Assembly (NCBI GenBank): GCA_946480125.1
Contig: CAMLIY010000002.1
Span: forward strand, 1 to 53,786
Origin: an uncultured Asticcacaulis sp.
GTDB taxonomy: Bacteria; Pseudomonadota; Alphaproteobacteria; Caulobacterales; Caulobacteraceae
DNA length: 53,786 nt
Direction of reading: 5' to 3'
Part shown: in pieces, positions 17,655 to 26,085 of the stretch
Layout of the letters: the number at the start of each line of letters is the position of its first letter
Position numbering within the stretch: the stretch's first letter is position 1
Notes under the pieces: model-generated
Told to the model about the DNA's origin: nothing
Databases searched by the model: none
Seen by the model: the letters and a program-made list of their open reading frames with translations, nothing else
Translations under genes and position numbers: made by a program

Positions 17655-20600
17655 CTACAACCCCGTCCAAGGCACGCTGTTATTATCTTCACTGACTTCA
17701 GCCGGTTCACCTTCAAGCGTCAGGTGCACATGCGTCGCTTTCGTCCGTAGCGCCGCGGACAACATGATCGAGACAGTGGCCGTTTTGGGCGTCAGATCGA
17801 GCGGTGCGGCCAGACCAGGGAAAGGCAGGCTGGCCAGACTGTTGCCTGCCGCGTCCTCTATCAAGACCGTCCCGGCCGGTGTAGGTTTTGCGCCCAGACT
17901 ATGCACAGTAATGGTCAGCTGATTGTCATTCACCGTCAGGTCGGCGGCAGACAGGCCGATATCAGGACGCGTTGACGGATCATCGCCCGCTGTTTTCAGG
18001 GTCATATCGAAATGGACCTGCCGGTGCGGCGGCAGGGTGAGATCAATCGTTCGCCCGCGTTCCAGCCGCACATCACGCGCCTCGCCATCGCCCGTCATAT
18101 GCCACATACCCGCCGCCAGCTGCGCACCTGTCATATGGGCGGTGACGGGCTTATCCGTCAGGTTATAGGCGATAATGCTGAAGGCCCTGGGATCGCCCTT
18201 CGGAATCAGGATGGCGACATTTTCACCATCAACGGGCGCATCACCTGATGAAAAGCGCCAGCTTACCAGATTGCCCGGATAGAAGGCCATGCGCCGGTGC
18301 GCCACGCCGCCGAGTCGGGTGCGTTGCAGCAGATCGCTCGGCACGCTGACGCGATCGACCCACAATTCCGCCGTTGTCAGGACCGGCATCCGCTGGGTGA
18401 CAGCCTCGATTTCCTCACCGTAAAGATCGGCCACTATGGCATTGTCGCCGGTCTGCTGCCACCTGATGAAGCATGCAAACTGCGCGGCCGTGGCGCCGCC
18501 GAGATTACGGTCAATGGCGCCCCCGCCCGCCTTATCGGCGCCATCGGAGATTTTTTGCGCCAGGGCTGCGCCACCCGGCACCTGAGCTAGTACATCCGCA
18601 TTGAGATTACTTAACTCGGACAGATTGCCCGGTAACGCGCCATCTACAGGACGCAGATATTTATCATCGCCGGTCCAGCTATAGGCGGCCCAGAAGTCAT
18701 GGGCGGCGACATCGACCCCGCGACCAGACCCCTTATCGGTCTGCCAGTCGATATTGGCCGGGAAGTTCCAGCCTTTGGCGGTCTGTTCGCCGTGGGCCAG
18801 CCAGCCATCGAGCAGGCCCAGCAGCAGCGCTTTCGTCTGCGGATTACCATTGTAATCGACGAGCAACAGACCTGGATGAGTCACCAGCAGGCTGTCCGGC
18901 TTCTGAGCGCCCAGCCCGTCATCGCGGTCGATATCGCTGCCGGAATAATAGCTCGAAACAAAGTGCAGATGCCCTGCCGGATTGGCTTCAATCAGGCGTG
19001 GATATTCACGCGCCACCGCCATGCCGCGCTCAATGGCTTGCGGATTGCCCCAGTCGATCTGCATCGACTGCGCCACCGCGTTGATCCCCTCCTCATAGGA
19101 ATGCAATTCGTCGGCGCGGATGCGGCTCAAGCCCCCGGTCCACATGCCATTGGCGAAGGTGGCGTCAGTGACCGCCTCTTGTGATTTGATGATCTTCGCC
19201 GGTTCAACGCCCATCAGGGCCAGCGGCACCCACTGGTTGACGAGATCGGTATCATCGGACAGGCCGCCGCCAAATTCGCCATTTTCTAGCTGACGGTTAT
19301 CGATCCACCAGTCCGCGAACTGACGGTAAAGCTTCAGGTCTTCACTCTGGCGAAAGGCCCATAGCGGCACACCCGCCGGCGGTGTCGCTTGTTTGTATGG
19401 CCCATAGGGCTGTTCCGGATTTTTCTCGACCCAGTAAGCGCGCGCATCCTTATTTTCCGGATCGACCCGCAGAACGTCCGAGATATCACGCTCGAACCGG
19501 TCCCACAAAGGATAGAGGCGGATATTGGGTTGTTCCTCGACCAGAAAAGACAGATTATCGCGCGCCTGTTCCAGCCGGTCAGCTATGTGTTCTGGCTTGG
19601 CCGCATCAGCGGATTTGAAGACCAGCCGTACCTGCATGCCGTCCAGTGCTTTTGCGTCAAAACCACCGGATGCGGCGGCGATGGTCAGGTAGATATTGGT
19701 GCCGGCCGGCAGCAAGCGGTCGCGCGTATCGAGCCACAGGGTTCGCGCCTCGCCGGGTTTCACCGAGACATTGACATCCATCAAATCACGGTCGGACCAG
19801 GTCGGGTCCTTGATGCGGAGATTGAGCGGAATCAGACCTTTGTGCGTTGCCGGCAAGTTCAGCGCCGGCAAATCTATAGCGATGCCGTCCAGCCCGGCGT
19901 TGAGATTTTCCCAACCATAGGAGAACCGCGTCGGCGGACTGCCCGGCAGGGGCGAACGGAAATCGCCGGGGATCAGCACATGCACGATCGGCAAAACGGT
20001 CGCGCTGTTACCCGTCTCCGGCCGGCGTGGCGCACCCTTCGGTAGGGCCACCACTTCTGAGCGCTCGGCTGGCAGATAGCGGCCATCGATATGATCGCGC
20101 AAGCCGTCAAGCGCCGGATAGAAGCCGGGATCGGCCTGGGCATCGACCGCATAGCTAAGGGTGGCATAGCCATCAGGCACCACTCCTGCCTGAATATCAT
20201 AGGCGGCTATTTCCTCGATCGGCGCTTCCTGCGCCGTGTTGACGAAGGTGATTTCACCGCCGTGCAACGCGCTTTTCAGGGTATTCGAGGTACGCTCCTG
20301 TCCCTGCGGGCGGCTAAACAGCAGGCCTTGACCGTCCCCGGCCGTGCGCCTGACCTCGCCATAGGCAGGACCGTTGATTTCCACATGGTTCCACGGCTCG
20401 TCCGGCAGAGTGAGCGTGTAGGTCTTGCCGCCGCCTGAATAGACATTCCAGTCCGGCAATTCGAAATAATCATGGCGGCCCGGCAGGCGCGAGCGGTTGT
20501 AGACGCCGGGCCAGGTGGTTTCGCGAATACCGTCGGCGCCCTTGAAATTCTTTTCCTTCAGGTCGCGCGTATTGCTGAATTCGACCTTGCGGATGGCCGT

Positions 20601-21464
20601 GACCGGATCGGACAGATAGAGCGGCGCATCATCCGGCCGGTTCCAGCCATAGCGCATATACCAGTCGTCGCGGACCTTGGGGTTATCAAACAATGCGCTC
20701 TGCTGCGCTGCCTGTGGTATCTGATGCGCCGCCAGCGCCGCAGCATCCGCATCACTCACCATGTGATCGTAGATAAGCAGTTCATCGAGATCGCCGGTAC
20801 GCTTGTAATTATAGAGCGAATGGACCTGCCAGGGCGCGACGATGCGCTGGAATGGCCCAAAGCCCCACAGGCCCTGATCGTACACAGCTTTCGCGGTTTT
20901 TTGCGCCACAAGCTTGCCGTCGATCCACAGCTTGACGCCTTCCGTCTCATCCCAGGCAAAGGTGACATTGACCCATTGATCGGCCGCCGGAATCGTATCC
21001 ATGCGATAGGACACGCGGGTGCGCGCCAGTCCGATATCGGTGACGAAGGCATCAAGACCATGACCGTTCCAGTCGATGCGCAGGAACTGCATGTCCCAGC
21101 TCGTGCCGTCAGCGCTGGCGACGCGGAACAGCGGAAACGGTGTGCGCCCCAAAGGGGTGCGCGGTCGGAAAAAGAAGGAGATCGTGCCGCGCTGGGCATA
21201 GATGTTGCCCGCGGCCGGCCAGGCCAGCGACAAGCCGCCATCGAAGGCCAGACCCTTGCCGGTCACGCCATCGGTTTCGCGCACCGGCGTGGCGAATACC
21301 GGTCCTGCCTCACCTGCGGCCACGTCTGCCTGAAGCCCCTTATCGCCCGATAAAGAAAACAGAAGCCCATCGGCGGGGGCGGCATGGCCGCTGCCTGCGA
21401 ACGCAAAAGCCAGGCCTGACATAACTGTCAGGGTGAGGAGAAGGCGGCGTGAACGCGTCGTCAT
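17655..21464 (-). CDS. Large secreted LamG-domain protein, candidate pectin-active enzyme
   Basis: 1269 residues with a signal peptide ending GHAAP (about 29). Residues about 30-245 form a LamG/concanavalin-like domain (RGTISFFFRPR, WVNVTFAWDE, KLWIDGKLV, DELLIYDH). About 250-640 looks like beta-sandwich modules. About 660-1060 is helix-rich with aromatic and acidic clusters (LWAFRQSEDLKLY, GGLSDDTDLVNQW, HDFWAAYSWTGDDKYL), reminiscent of an (alpha/alpha)-barrel catalytic domain. The end (about 1185-1269) resembles a CARDB module. I do not recognise a named CAZyme family. Size, export and position among rhamnogalacturonan genes suggest a lyase or hydrolase. A heparinase-like fold or a non-catalytic binding protein remains possible. 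Confidence 0.75.
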   Translation of the reverse strand: MTTRSRRLLLTLTVMSGLAFAFAGSGHAAPADGLLFSLSGDKGLQADVAAGEAGPVFATPVRETDGVTGKGLAFDGGLSLAWPAAGNIYAQRGTISFFFRPRTPLGRTPFPLFRVASADGTSWDMQFLRIDWNGHGLDAFVTDIGLARTRVSYRMDTIPAADQWVNVTFAWDETEGVKLWIDGKLVAQKTAKAVYDQGLWGFGPFQRIVAPWQVHSLYNYKRTGDLDELLIYDHMVSDADAAALAAHQIPQAAQQSALFDNPKVRDDWYMRYGWNRPDDAPLYLSDPVTAIRKVEFSNTRDLKEKNFKGADGIRETTWPGVYNRSRLPGRHDYFELPDWNVYSGGGKTYTLTLPDEPWNHVEINGPAYGEVRRTAGDGQGLLFSRPQGQERTSNTLKSALHGGEITFVNTAQEAPIEEIAAYDIQAGVVPDGYATLSYAVDAQADPGFYPALDGLRDHIDGRYLPAERSEVVALPKGAPRRPETGNSATVLPIVHVLIPGDFRSPLPGSPPTRFSYGWENLNAGLDGIAIDLPALNLPATHKGLIPLNLRIKDPTWSDRDLMDVNVSVKPGEARTLWLDTRDRLLPAGTNIYLTIAAASGGFDAKALDGMQVRLVFKSADAAKPEHIADRLEQARDNLSFLVEEQPNIRLYPLWDRFERDISDVLRVDPENKDARAYWVEKNPEQPYGPYKQATPPAGVPLWAFRQSEDLKLYRQFADWWIDNRQLENGEFGGGLSDDTDLVNQWVPLALMGVEPAKIIKSQEAVTDATFANGMWTGGLSRIRADELHSYEEGINAVAQSMQIDWGNPQAIERGMAVAREYPRLIEANPAGHLHFVSSYYSGSDIDRDDGLGAQKPDSLLVTHPGLLLVDYNGNPQTKALLLGLLDGWLAHGEQTAKGWNFPANIDWQTDKGSGRGVDVAAHDFWAAYSWTGDDKYLRPVDGALPGNLSELSNLNADVLAQVPGGAALAQKISDGADKAGGGAIDRNLGGATAAQFACFIRWQQTGDNAIVADLYGEEIEAVTQRMPVLTTAELWVDRVSVPSDLLQRTRLGGVAHRRMAFYPGNLVSWRFSSGDAPVDGENVAILIPKGDPRAFSIIAYNLTDKPVTAHMTGAQLAAGMWHMTGDGEARDVRLERGRTIDLTLPPHRQVHFDMTLKTAGDDPSTRPDIGLSAADLTVNDNQLTITVHSLGAKPTPAGTVLIEDAAGNSLASLPFPGLAAPLDLTPKTATVSIMLSAALRTKATHVHLTLEGEPAEVSEDNNSVPWTGL

Positions 21465-21570
21465 GGCAAATCCTGAACGTTTCCCCGCGCCCGCTCCCCG
21501 TCCGGTGCGCTCTTATTTATCAGTGATGTTTAGCGCAGCCTTGCCAAAGCGCAAGAGGACATCGGCAATT

Positions 21571-21588
21571 TTGGTCAAATTCAATCAC
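21571..21588. promoter_or_regulatory. Weak pectin/rhamnose box between the LamG and GH2 genes
   Basis: TTGGTC-AAATTC-AATCAC matches 9 of 12 arm positions of TTGATC-N6-GATCAA. It lies in the 214-bp divergent region, 107 bp from the LamG start and 90 bp from the GH2 start. It aligns with a similar weak box upstream of the PL26-like gene, and the resemblance continues into a shared ACGCAC element. Confidence 0.35.
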
Positions 21589-21678
21589 ATTTACGCACAA
21601 TGGTGCATATTCGCCTTGCCGATGGCTGGAGCCGTGGTTAAGACTCACCGCAATCATAATTTCACAGGGGTTGGACGA

Positions 21679-24036
21679 ATGCGTAAACTCTGGCTGACAG
21701 GCGCCGCGGCCGCCGTTCTTTTCTGGGCGGGCATGGCAAGCGCCGCTACCGAAAATTTCGACGCCGGCTGGCTGTACCACAAGGGCGATAGCGGGGCCGC
21801 TTCGCAAATCAAGGTGGATGATGCCGGCTGGACCAAGGTCGACCTGCCCAATGACTGGGCAATCAGCGGACCGTTTGACCAGGCCGCGCCCTCTAACGGT
21901 TCCGGCGGCTGGCTGCCGACCGGCGTGGTGTGGTATCGCAAGCATTTCACCCGTCCCGAAAGCCAACGCGTATCCGTGCGCTTCGATGGCGTGATGGAAC
22001 GCTCCGGCGTTTGGATCAATGGCCATCACCTCGGTTTCCGCCCATCGGGCTATACCACTTTCGAATATGACCTGACGCCCTACCTGAAAGACGGCGATAA
22101 CGTCATCTCGGTGCGCGCCGATACCTCTTCCCAGCCGGCGTCGCGCTGGTATGCCGGCGGCGGCATCTATCGCCACGTCCACCTGATCACGCGAAATGAC
22201 ATCCATATCGCCAGCGACGGTGTCTTTATCACCACCCCCACGGTCAGCGCCGAACAGGCCGGTATTGCCCTTGAGGTCAGCACGGAAAATCAATCCGGCT
22301 CGGCGCGTGAGGTTTATGCCGAAGCCACCTTGACCGGCCCGGACGGCAAGATCGCCGCCATGCTCAAAAGCGATCCCATCACCCTTGCCGCCGGTCAGTC
22401 CGGCGATCTGAAGCTGGCGGGCACGCTGGCGCGCCCTCATCTGTGGAACCTCGATGATCCGGCTTTGTACACCGCTCGTCTGCGTATCGTCTCCGGCAAG
22501 GAGACACTCGATGAAACGGCGCAGACCTTCGGCATCCGCGAGGCGCGCTTCGAAGCGGCCTCCGGATTCTGGCTCAATGGCCGCAATCTTAAGCTCAAGG
22601 GCGTGGCCATTCATGCCGATGGCGGCGCTTTCGGTATGGCAGTGCCGCTGTCGGTTTATGAGCGACGCCTGACCATCCTTAAGAGTCTCGGCGTCAACGC
22701 CATCCGCACGGCGCACCATCCGTTCAGTCCGGAATTCCTCGATCTGTGCGACCGCATGGGATTTATCGTTATGGATGAAGCCTTTGATATGTGGACGGTG
22801 GCCAAGAATCCGCAGGACTACCACCAGTTCTTCAGCGACTGGTCGTCTGAGGATGCCGGCGATTTCGTCCGCCGCGACCGCAATCATCCTTCCGTTGTCA
22901 TCTGGTCGATGGGTAATGAAATCCACGACACCCCCGACGCCACCAGCGCCAAGGCGACGCTTGGCCGCCTGCGCGATGTCTTCCATGCCGAAGATCCGTC
23001 GCGGCCTGTCACCCAGGCGTTGTTCCGCCCCAATGTCAGCCATGATTATGATAATGGCCTGGCGGACATGCTCGATGTCGTCGGGCAGAACTACCGCGAA
23101 AATGAACTGGCCAAGGCCCATGCCGATAATCCGCAACGCAAGATCATCGGCACCGAAAACACCAAGGATCGTGGCCCATGGGTGGCGGTGCGCGACAACC
23201 CTGCCTATAGCGGCATGTTCCTGTGGACCGGCATAGATTACCTTGGTGAGGCCGACCGCGCCGGCTGGCCCTATATCTCAAATCCATCCGGCCTGATCGA
23301 TCGGGATGGCGTGATCAAGCCGATCGGACTGGAACGCGCGTCCTGGTGGTCGGAGACGCCAGTTATCGGCATGGCCCGCCGCGTCGCCAGAACCAAGGAC
23401 AATGCCGGGGCCGTCGGCGCCGAAGTCACACAAGCTGCCAGCCGCGCCACGCCCGGCGCCTTCGCTGACTGGACACCCGCCAATACCGAGGCGCACAGCG
23501 AAACGGTTGAGGTCTATTCCAACGCGCCTGAGGCTGAACTCTTTCTGAACGGCAAGTCACTGGGCCGCAAGCCGATCAATGCCGACGCCTCGGCGCGGGT
23601 CTGGACCGTGGATTACGCGCCGGGTACACTCAGGGCCGTGGCCTATAATGCCGCCGGAAAGCAGGTCGCTGAAAACACCCTCCGAACCGCCGGCGCGCCC
23701 GCGGCGGTGCGTCTGGTGGCGGAAACTAAAACCCTGACGCCAGGCTTCGACCATATCGGCTTTGTCCGCGCCGAGGTGGTTGACGCCAAGGGCGTGGTGG
23801 TGCCGAACGCCGCCGTACCGCTTTCGGTGACCGTGGCGGGCGCCGGTCAACTGGCCGCCATGGATAATGGCGACCCGACCGACCACACCGCCTTCGCTTC
23901 GCCGGAACGCAATAGCTGGAACGGCCAGGCTCTGATCATGGTTCGCGCCAAGGACACCCACGGCGCGATCACCGTCACCGCCAGCGCACCGAGTTTGACA
24001 TCCGGCAAGGCCACGTTCACAGCCCAATCAGAATAA
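21679..24036 (+). CDS. Secreted GH2 beta-galactosidase-like glycosidase
   Basis: 785 residues from the ATG at 21679, chosen because it gives a clean signal peptide (MRKLWLTG to MASA) and has AGGGGTTGGA before it. Longer starts add Arg-rich, unlikely sequence. The GH2 domains are in order: a sugar-binding jelly roll (SGGWLPTGVVWYRK, GVWINGHHLG), an immunoglobulin-like domain, a TIM barrel with acid/base Glu414 (WSMGNEIHD) and probable nucleophile Glu493 (IIGTEN), then DUF4982-like and C-terminal beta domains. Closest by eye to periplasmic beta-galactosidases that trim galactan side chains of RG-I. Beta-glucuronidase activity cannot be excluded. An intrinsic terminator follows. Confidence 0.9.
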   Translation: MRKLWLTGAAAAVLFWAGMASAATENFDAGWLYHKGDSGAASQIKVDDAGWTKVDLPNDWAISGPFDQAAPSNGSGGWLPTGVVWYRKHFTRPESQRVSVRFDGVMERSGVWINGHHLGFRPSGYTTFEYDLTPYLKDGDNVISVRADTSSQPASRWYAGGGIYRHVHLITRNDIHIASDGVFITTPTVSAEQAGIALEVSTENQSGSAREVYAEATLTGPDGKIAAMLKSDPITLAAGQSGDLKLAGTLARPHLWNLDDPALYTARLRIVSGKETLDETAQTFGIREARFEAASGFWLNGRNLKLKGVAIHADGGAFGMAVPLSVYERRLTILKSLGVNAIRTAHHPFSPEFLDLCDRMGFIVMDEAFDMWTVAKNPQDYHQFFSDWSSEDAGDFVRRDRNHPSVVIWSMGNEIHDTPDATSAKATLGRLRDVFHAEDPSRPVTQALFRPNVSHDYDNGLADMLDVVGQNYRENELAKAHADNPQRKIIGTENTKDRGPWVAVRDNPAYSGMFLWTGIDYLGEADRAGWPYISNPSGLIDRDGVIKPIGLERASWWSETPVIGMARRVARTKDNAGAVGAEVTQAASRATPGAFADWTPANTEAHSETVEVYSNAPEAELFLNGKSLGRKPINADASARVWTVDYAPGTLRAVAYNAAGKQVAENTLRTAGAPAAVRLVAETKTLTPGFDHIGFVRAEVVDAKGVVVPNAAVPLSVTVAGAGQLAAMDNGDPTDHTAFASPERNSWNGQALIMVRAKDTHGAITVTASAPSLTSGKATFTAQSE

Positions 24037-24066
24037 TCATATTTGCTCAAAAATGCGTTTAATTCT

Positions 24067-24091
24067 TCAATATCGATCATTTTGATATTGA
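24067..24091. promoter_or_regulatory. 25-bp inverted repeat upstream of the epimerase gene
   Basis: Perfect 8-bp arms TCAATATC and GATATTGA flank a 9-bp centre, 31 bp after the GH2 stop. The right half (TGATATTGACG) recurs at 24202-24212, just before the epimerase gene. It could be an operator or a pair of -35-containing promoter elements. The function is not known. Confidence 0.35.
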
Positions 24092-24162
24092 CGATTGTCA
24101 TACTTTTTTATACAAAAGGATCTCCCGCTGTTCTTCGTTCCTCTTTCCCTGAATGGAACATT

Positions 24163-24199
24163 GGCCGTTTTGCCCCTTCCGCAAAACGGCCGCTTTTTT
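24163..24199 (+). terminator. Intrinsic terminator after the GH2 gene
   Basis: An 11-bp perfect stem (GGCCGTTTTGC, 24163-24173, paired with 24181-24191), a 7-nt loop and a run of six T (24194-24199). It separates GH2 from the epimerase gene, which starts 43 bp further on and so needs its own promoter or read-through. Confidence 0.88.
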
Positions 24200-24242
24200 G
24201 CCTGATATTGACGGCGTGCGGTGAAAGGCGTCAAATTCGCTC

Positions 24243-25301
24243 ATGATGCGATTCATTGCTACCGCCTGCCTTGGCTGGCTTGCCCTGACCGGCGCTGTGC
24301 ACGCCCACTGCACGCGTTCGATGTCTGACTTCGGTGTCACGGCATCCGGCGAAAAGGTCCGCGCCTACCGTTTCGAAGATGGCGATCTGGCCGTCACCGT
24401 CCTCAGCCTCGGCGGCATCATTCATGATATCGATGCGCCCGATCGCACCGGCCATCGCGTCAATGTGGTGCGTAACCTCGAAAATCTCGCCGCCTATGAA
24501 CAGCGTGACAATTTTTCCAGCCTGATCGGCCGCTACGCCAATCGCCTGGGCGGCGGCGGCGTCACGCTTGACGGCCAGTTCCATCCCCTGCCCGGCAATG
24601 CGCGGGGCGTCACCATGCACGGCGGCGCGAAAAGCTTCGGCAGCCGCCTATGGTCGGTCATGCCCCTGCGGGATTCCTGCGGCGTCGAGCTGTCTCTGGT
24701 CAGTCCGGATGGCGATAACGGTTTTCCCGGTGCCCTGGGCGTCACCGTGCGCTACACCCTGGTGAAAAATCACCTGACCCTGGCTTACACGGCGCGCACG
24801 ACGAAACCGACCGTTATCACCCTGACACACCATGCCTATTTCAATCTGGCAGGCACCGGAGATATTTACAGCCAGACCCTGCGGCTGAACGCCACCCATC
24901 ACCTGCCGGTCGACCGATCACGCTTGCCAACCGGCGAATTGGCGCCGGTTGAGGGTGCAAAGTACGACTGGAGAAAGCCCCGCCCAATCGGCGATGGCGG
25001 CCGGACGCTCGATGATACCTTCGTGCTGGATGGTAAACAGGCGGCGGTGCTGCATGATCCAAAAAGCGGCCGTACCCTGACCGTCTCGACCACCGAGCCC
25101 GGACTGGTCGTCTATACGGCAAGCGGCTTCGATGGCTCATTGATCGATGCCGATCACCACCCATTGCCGGCCGGCGCCGGTATCGCGCTGGAAACCCAGC
25201 ACTTTCCCGACAGCCCGCATCATGCCGATTTCCCGTCAACCGTCTTGCGTCCCGGCGACACCTGGCAATCGGAAACGCGCTACGATTTCAGCGTCAGATA
25301 G
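24243..25301 (+). CDS. galM: Exported aldose 1-epimerase (mutarotase)
   Basis: 352 residues. An N-terminal hydrophobic leader (MRFIATACLGWLALTGAVHA) implies export, whereas classical GalM is cytoplasmic. Family signatures are seen throughout: LGGIIHDIDAPD, NRLGGGGVTLDG, the catalytic His of VTMHGG, THHAYFNLAG, and the catalytic Glu near the end in ALETQHFPDSPHH. It interconverts alpha and beta anomers of galactose, glucose or arabinose. After GH2, GH35 and GH51 action in the periplasm it would speed supply of the anomer taken up. The last 8 bases overlap the tail of the convergent esterase gene. ATG 24243 or 24246 are both possible. Confidence 0.9.
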   Translation: MMRFIATACLGWLALTGAVHAHCTRSMSDFGVTASGEKVRAYRFEDGDLAVTVLSLGGIIHDIDAPDRTGHRVNVVRNLENLAAYEQRDNFSSLIGRYANRLGGGGVTLDGQFHPLPGNARGVTMHGGAKSFGSRLWSVMPLRDSCGVELSLVSPDGDNGFPGALGVTVRYTLVKNHLTLAYTARTTKPTVITLTHHAYFNLAGTGDIYSQTLRLNATHHLPVDRSRLPTGELAPVEGAKYDWRKPRPIGDGGRTLDDTFVLDGKQAAVLHDPKSGRTLTVSTTEPGLVVYTASGFDGSLIDADHHPLPAGAGIALETQHFPDSPHHADFPSTVLRPGDTWQSETRYDFSVR

Positions 25302-26085
25302 TTTTTGCGGTCATCCATTGCAGCGCCAGATCGGACCAGGCGGCGTGGGTACCTGCCTTTTCGCGCAGGGCGAAGCCGTGCGGTGCCTGGCCAAAAATAT
25401 GGGCGTCGAGGTCCAGACCAGCGTCGCGCGCCGTCAATATGAAGTTAAGCGCGTGTTCAACCGGCACGGATGTGTCATGCAGGGCATAGGCGAGAAAGAC
25501 CGGACAGGCAGGCACACCGTGCGGTTCAGCCCCAATGCCGATCGGCCAGGCGTCATAAAAGGCCTGTTTCTCGACAGGCGGGTAGTCCGGTTTGCCTTTC
25601 GGCGCCTTGTAATCGCGGTGATTGGCATTGATCGGCGCATAGGCGATGATGACGCCCGCCACCTTCACCCGGGACTGACAGGCCAGCGCGCCCGCCAGAT
25701 GACCGCCCGATGACAGGCCCATCAGGAACAGAGGCCCGTCACCGATCTGTTCCAGTGCCGCCAAACCATCCGCAAGCGCGATATCCGCCGGCCAAACACC
25801 GCCCTGACTATCAGAAGCGCCTGGCAGACGATGGATCAGCACATAGGCGCTATAGCCATTGGCATTGAGCCATGCCGCCACCTCGACGCCCTCGCGGTCG
25901 GTCATGAGCTGGAGATAGCCGCCGCCCGCGCAGATCAGCACCCGTCCTTTCGGCTGCACCACATCGAAAGCCCACAATTCGGCGCGGGTGACCTCCGCCA
26001 GCTTGCGGTCGGGCCACGCGCCTTCGAGTGCGTTCGCCCCGCCTTGCGATAGCGCTATAATGCGGGGCGATGGCGCATCCGTCAT
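25294..26085 (-). CDS. Alpha/beta hydrolase, probable carbohydrate esterase
   Basis: 263 residues without a signal peptide, so probably cytoplasmic. The fold is shown by the oxyanion region VLICAGGGYLQL, the nucleophile elbow MGLSSGGH, a probable Asp in YALHDTSVP and the closing His in APHGFAL. This matches the acetyl-xylan-esterase / BD-FAE-like branch of alpha/beta hydrolases, often found with xylan and pectin genes. Its ATG overlaps the stop of the GH51 gene (ATGA), so it is translated with it. It probably removes acetyl or feruloyl groups from imported oligosaccharides, but the substrate is inferred from context. Confidence 0.82.
   Translation of the reverse strand: MTDAPSPRIIALSQGGANALEGAWPDRKLAEVTRAELWAFDVVQPKGRVLICAGGGYLQLMTDREGVEVAAWLNANGYSAYVLIHRLPGASDSQGGVWPADIALADGLAALEQIGDGPLFLMGLSSGGHLAGALACQSRVKVAGVIIAYAPINANHRDYKAPKGKPDYPPVEKQAFYDAWPIGIGAEPHGVPACPVFLAYALHDTSVPVEHALNFILTARDAGLDLDAHIFGQAPHGFALREKAGTHAAWSDLALQWMTAKTI

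Noticed and set aside
21520..23136. 538-aa open frame antisense to the GH2 gene
   Set aside because: It mirrors a confident GH2 gene, has no recognisable domain or leader, and is explained by codon bias in GC-rich DNA.
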